From: JABCYV01 sp963696025
GTDB taxonomy: Bacteria > Acidobacteriota > Terriglobia > Terriglobales > Acidobacteriaceae
Reading direction: 5' to 3'
Length of the DNA stretch: 64,000 bases
Assembly: GCA_963696025.1 (NCBI GenBank)
Contig: CAVOII010000014.1
Location: 868,001 to 932,000, forward strand
The translations under genes and the position numbers were made by a program. The notes below the pieces were generated by a model. The model made no database searches and was not told the DNA's origin. It worked only from the letters and a program-made list of their open reading frames with translations. Shown here in pieces: positions 61,677 to 64,000 of the stretch. Position 1 is the stretch's first letter, and every line of letters starts with the position of its first letter.

Positions 61677-61894
61677 TGCATTAGCCTACGTTGCAGCTCG
61701 TCCATGGAACTTCGCGAGGTTTCGTTTCCAAGCTGTAGGACCCTCCCGACCCAGGACAACATGTAAGCGAAAAATCGGAAATCTGATCCGGGTCCATACC
61801 CGATCATCACGAACCCAATCACCAGCTCAGAGATATGTGGAGCCATCCACCTGTAATCCCAAGAAGCGGGTGGCATGTAACCCAAACGGCGCAC
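61673..61894 (-). CDS. Small hypothetical protein
   Basis: 73 aa; a central hydrophobic stretch (SELVIGFVMIGYGPGSDFRF) could span the membrane. It overlaps the next gene by 4 bp (ATGA), which supports coding. An internal ATG (MPPASWDYRW) is an alternative start. Confidence 0.5.
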   Translation of the reverse strand: MRRLGYMPPASWDYRWMAPHISELVIGFVMIGYGPGSDFRFFAYMLSWVGRVLQLGNETSRSSMDELQRRLMQ

Positions 61895-62109
61895 TATACC
61901 TCGTTTTGACGCTCACTCGCAACGGTTTATCTAGGCACCGCTCAGGCAACAACTTTGATTCAGTAAGACAATCGAACTGCACTATAGACGCGCTCCCTTC
62001 TCAGTAGTCGACAAGGTTCACACCGTGGTAATGTATGCGAGGTTAAGGTGTCTACGGCGCCCGGCTTCGGATCGTCCGGCGTTTCGAAATCCGAACAAAA
62101 GCAAGAAAC

Positions 62110-62541
62110 ATGACGCTAAAGTCAGCAATTGAGGATGTGATTGGGACGACGCTAGCAGCCGTCTCAGGAATTCTCGGCAAGCTGGAATACCTTTCTCTCC
62201 TGCGCGCCGAGGGAGGAACGCCCTACACCCATTGGGGCCTGGGCAGAGTCTACGGAGAGGTAGCAGCACAGGAGGCGTTGGCGGAGGCCCACCGCTTATT
62301 GTTCTTGAGAGTACTGCGGACTCCCGTTAGGGAACTGCGGAACGACGTGATGATTTCAAGCGAAGCATCGAGAATGAACCCATGCGAATATCTGGAGAAT
62401 CTGCAGGGTGATTTGCCGGTCTTGATGCCGCACGATCTCGGCGGCGGCTCGGCGCGGCATTTCAGTTCAATACTGCACGCTCTTTCGAGTCTGGCTTCGA
62501 GTCGGACAAAGTCTCCAAGGGGCGCCACTCCCCCAGTTTGA
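62110..62541 (+). CDS. Hypothetical protein, possibly lineage-specific
   Basis: 143 aa. The N-terminal 75 residues (IEDVIGTTLAAVSGILGKLE, THWGLGRVYGEVAAQEALAE) look like two helices with a conserved pattern; I recall similar proteins only loosely from Acidobacteriota and cannot name a family. The 3' end overlaps the opposite-strand XRE gene by 80 bp, so one of the ends may be wrong. Start ATG has a weak AAGAAA upstream. Confidence 0.5.
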   Translation: MTLKSAIEDVIGTTLAAVSGILGKLEYLSLLRAEGGTPYTHWGLGRVYGEVAAQEALAEAHRLLFLRVLRTPVRELRNDVMISSEASRMNPCEYLENLQGDLPVLMPHDLGGGSARHFSSILHALSSLASSRTKSPRGATPPV

Positions 62542-63307
62542 GGGCGATGCCAACGACCTGACCGATCACCTCCGCACTTTGGGGATGTCTCAGGATCCGC
62601 AGTGGCGCGGGAGACAATGAGTGGGGTTGTAGGACGATGTTCTCCCCTTTCATGGTGCACCAACAACAGGTATAGCCTTGCCGCGTTTCTACGAAGTAAA
62701 TCGGACGCTCGTATTCTGATCGCCACATCCCATGCACGATCTTGTTCCGGGACTCATCCACTTGCAGAAAAGTGCCGGGCGGCAGGATTGGGTACATGGT
62801 GAAATCTTCGCTGCCGATGTAGGCGTAGCAGTAATGATCGCTGGCGAATTGGGTAAGGTATGTCAGCGGGACTAATCCCCATTGCTCCACCATCCGTCCC
62901 AAGTTCGAGGTACGGCGCGGATCAAACGCAGGGTCCAGGCGAATCGGCATCTGCACTGCTGAAGCGCTGTGCAGAATCTCGCAGCGATGCGACCTGGGCG
63001 GTAGGCTAACACTTACATCCGGAACCGCGGCATTGAAGTCAATCCCATACCACGAGAGCAATTCGCGCAGGTCGCGACGGTAAATCACGGCGAGAGAGTA
63101 AAGCCGAAAAATGCTGGGAACCAGGCCTTTGGTTTCGATGTCGGACAGGCGACTGGGGCTGACAGCGAATTCGTCGTTGCCGTGCCTCTCGGAAATGCGC
63201 GCGCTTGCGGTTTCGACATCACGCATGGTGAGGCCGAGCCGCTCTCGTGATGCGCGTAGATTCAACCCAGCAGCGAGAATGGCTGGATCCCCCTCAGTTT
63301 CCACCAA
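62462..63307 (-). CDS. XRE-type HTH regulator with C-terminal domain
   Basis: 281 aa. The N-terminal helix-turn-helix (LRASRERLGLTMRDVETASA, AVSPSRLSDIETKGLVPSIF) is XRE-like. The C-terminal part (DFTMYPILPPGTFLQVDESR, RPIYFVETRQGYTCCWCTM) recalls the S24/LexA-like fold, but no catalytic Ser/Lys pair is clear. Start is TTG at 63307 or GTG at 63304. It overlaps the opposite-strand 62110 gene at its 3' end, and regulation of it is an inference from position. Confidence 0.75.
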   Translation of the reverse strand: MVETEGDPAILAAGLNLRASRERLGLTMRDVETASARISERHGNDEFAVSPSRLSDIETKGLVPSIFRLYSLAVIYRRDLRELLSWYGIDFNAAVPDVSVSLPPRSHRCEILHSASAVQMPIRLDPAFDPRRTSNLGRMVEQWGLVPLTYLTQFASDHYCYAYIGSEDFTMYPILPPGTFLQVDESRNKIVHGMWRSEYERPIYFVETRQGYTCCWCTMKGENIVLQPHSLSPAPLRILRHPQSAEVIGQVVGIALKLGEWRPLETLSDSKPDSKERAVLN

Positions 63308-63593
63308 CTGCTACGCACGAAACATCTTCCCGTTCTCGTATGCCGGAGTTGCCACCAAGACGATGCTGAACTTGCAACAAACCTGGGGTCGGCGGTTCCG
63401 GTCCGGATCTTCCACGCCCTCATTTGAATCTCCTCACCCGAAACGCAAGTCGGAACAATAACCCAAACTACTTCCCAGACAAAGGGTTTTTTTGGCATTT
63501 CTTGTGCCAGCCCGAATGTCGAGGAAAATCTCCCTCGCTTCCGCTGACGCCGGTATCCCGGAACCAGGATCAGGTTCTGGGTATAATTTACAC

Positions 63594-63833
63594 ATGGCTC
63601 GCGGCTGGGAAAGCAAGTCGGTTGAGGAGCAACAGGTAGCGGCCAATACTCCGACTGAATCGAAAACACGGCTTACACCCCGACAAATGGCGAAGAAGAA
63701 ACAGGAAGAGGCGCTCTTGTTGTCCCGCAAACATATCGTTCAGCAGCTGCAGGCCGCGCAAAATCCCCGCCATCGTCAGCTGCTGCAAAACGCTTTGACA
63801 GCCTTGGATGAACGGCTCACACGACTGGGCTAA
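63594..63833 (+). CDS. Small hypothetical helical protein
   Basis: 79 aa, ATG start. Highly charged and rich in Gln, Lys and Ala, with likely helices (LTPRQMAKKKQEEALLLSRK, HIVQQLQAAQNPRHRQLLQN). No family recognised. A perfect TATAAT lies at 63582-63587, six bases before the ATG, which would make the mRNA leaderless if used. Confidence 0.6.
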   Translation: MARGWESKSVEEQQVAANTPTESKTRLTPRQMAKKKQEEALLLSRKHIVQQLQAAQNPRHRQLLQNALTALDERLTRLG

Positions 63834-63870
63834 GTCCGTGGTTTTGCTTACTTTGTGATCTTCTGACGTA

Positions 63871-63910
63871 TAATTGTGGTAGTCCCCCATTAATTGTGGT
63901 AGTCCCCCAT
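63871..63910. repeat. Exact 20-bp tandem duplication before purS
   Basis: TAATTGTGGTAGTCCCCCAT occurs twice without gap (63871-63890 and 63891-63910). The second copy ends in the AT of the purS start codon. A TATAAT-like hexamer (63869-63874) overlaps the left end of the first copy. Confidence 0.95.
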
Positions 63911-64000
63911 GAAAGCTTACGTATACGTTTCACTTAAGAAGAGCGTTCTGGACCCCCAGGGAAAGACTATCCAGGGGGCTCTGAAGAAAATGGGATATAA
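63909..64000 (+). CDS. purS: Phosphoribosylformylglycinamidine synthase subunit PurS (start)
   Basis: The start MKAYVYVSLKKSVLDPQGKT with the following IQGALKKMG matches PurS, the small subunit of the FGAR amidotransferase complex in purine synthesis. Only about 30 residues are inside the window. No Shine-Dalgarno sequence is seen. guaB at the other end of the window also serves purine synthesis, though the two are far apart. Confidence 0.9.
   Translation, partial: MKAYVYVSLKKSVLDPQGKTIQGALKKMGY

Noticed and set aside
63262..63669. Minus frame overlapping the XRE promoter region
   Set aside because: No conserved features; overlaps a better gene.

Overview
The window looks like one chromosomal stretch of an Acidobacteriota bacterium (Terriglobia/Koribacter-like). 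The evidence is the gene repertoire: a TonB-dependent receptor with an N-terminal carboxypeptidase-regulatory domain, a lipoprotein with Ig-like domains and a beta-propeller, TPR/GAF signalling proteins, and GC-rich DNA full of small dispersed palindromes. This placement is inferred from gene content; no rRNA gene is present to confirm it.

Layout. Bases 1-3667 hold the 3' end of guaB, a VanZ-like protein, an MFS transporter, an anchored hypothetical protein and a decayed metallo-beta-lactamase-fold gene. Bases 3668-25848, all on the minus strand, hold the complete str-S10-spc-alpha ribosomal superoperon: rpsL, rpsG, fusA, tuf, rpsJ, rplC, rplD, rplW, rplB, rpsS, rplV, rpsC, rplP, rpmC, rpsQ, rplN, rplX, rplE, rpsN, rpsH, rplF, rplR, rpsE, rpmD, rplO, secY, adk, map, infA, rpmJ, rpsM, rpsK, rpsD, rpoA, rplQ. 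A near-consensus promoter at 26283-26311 lies about 430 nt before rpsL. The order is canonical, but many spacers are 60-175 bp long and filled with heptamer arrays and GC palindromes.

Bases 26684-37656 hold the beta-propeller lipoprotein, nusB-ribH, a beta-oxidation set (enoyl-CoA hydratase, 3-hydroxyacyl-CoA dehydrogenase, thiolase) with a RelB/RelE-type toxin-antitoxin pair between its genes, and a TPR-GAF-degenerate GGDEF protein. Bases 37803-46816 hold an amino-acid permease with a kynureninase-like enzyme, a GIDE-domain protein with LemA, a CTP-synthase-C-terminus-like protein, a deazaflavin-type oxidoreductase, msrA-msrB, and a frameshifted ORF6N gene with two copies of one palindrome. 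Bases 46851-55057 hold ndk, sucD and sucC (split by a frameshifted secreted-protein gene), an aldo/keto reductase, trpD, a DinB-like protein, a peptidase-like protein lacking its catalytic Glu, and rlmB. Bases 55205-64000 hold a decayed secreted-protein gene, a LytTR response regulator, a small His/Cys protein before a TonB receptor, a Crp/Fnr regulator, several lineage-specific hypotheticals, and the start of purS.

The left third is core translation and transcription machinery. The rest is central metabolism mixed with accessory genes and repeats. I see no tRNA, rRNA, CRISPR array, prophage or complete insertion sequence. The most unusual content is the repeat landscape (heptamer arrays, REPIN-like inverted pairs with variable hairpins, palindromes at stop codons) and the paired ORF6N palindromes. 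Four genes are frameshifted or decayed.
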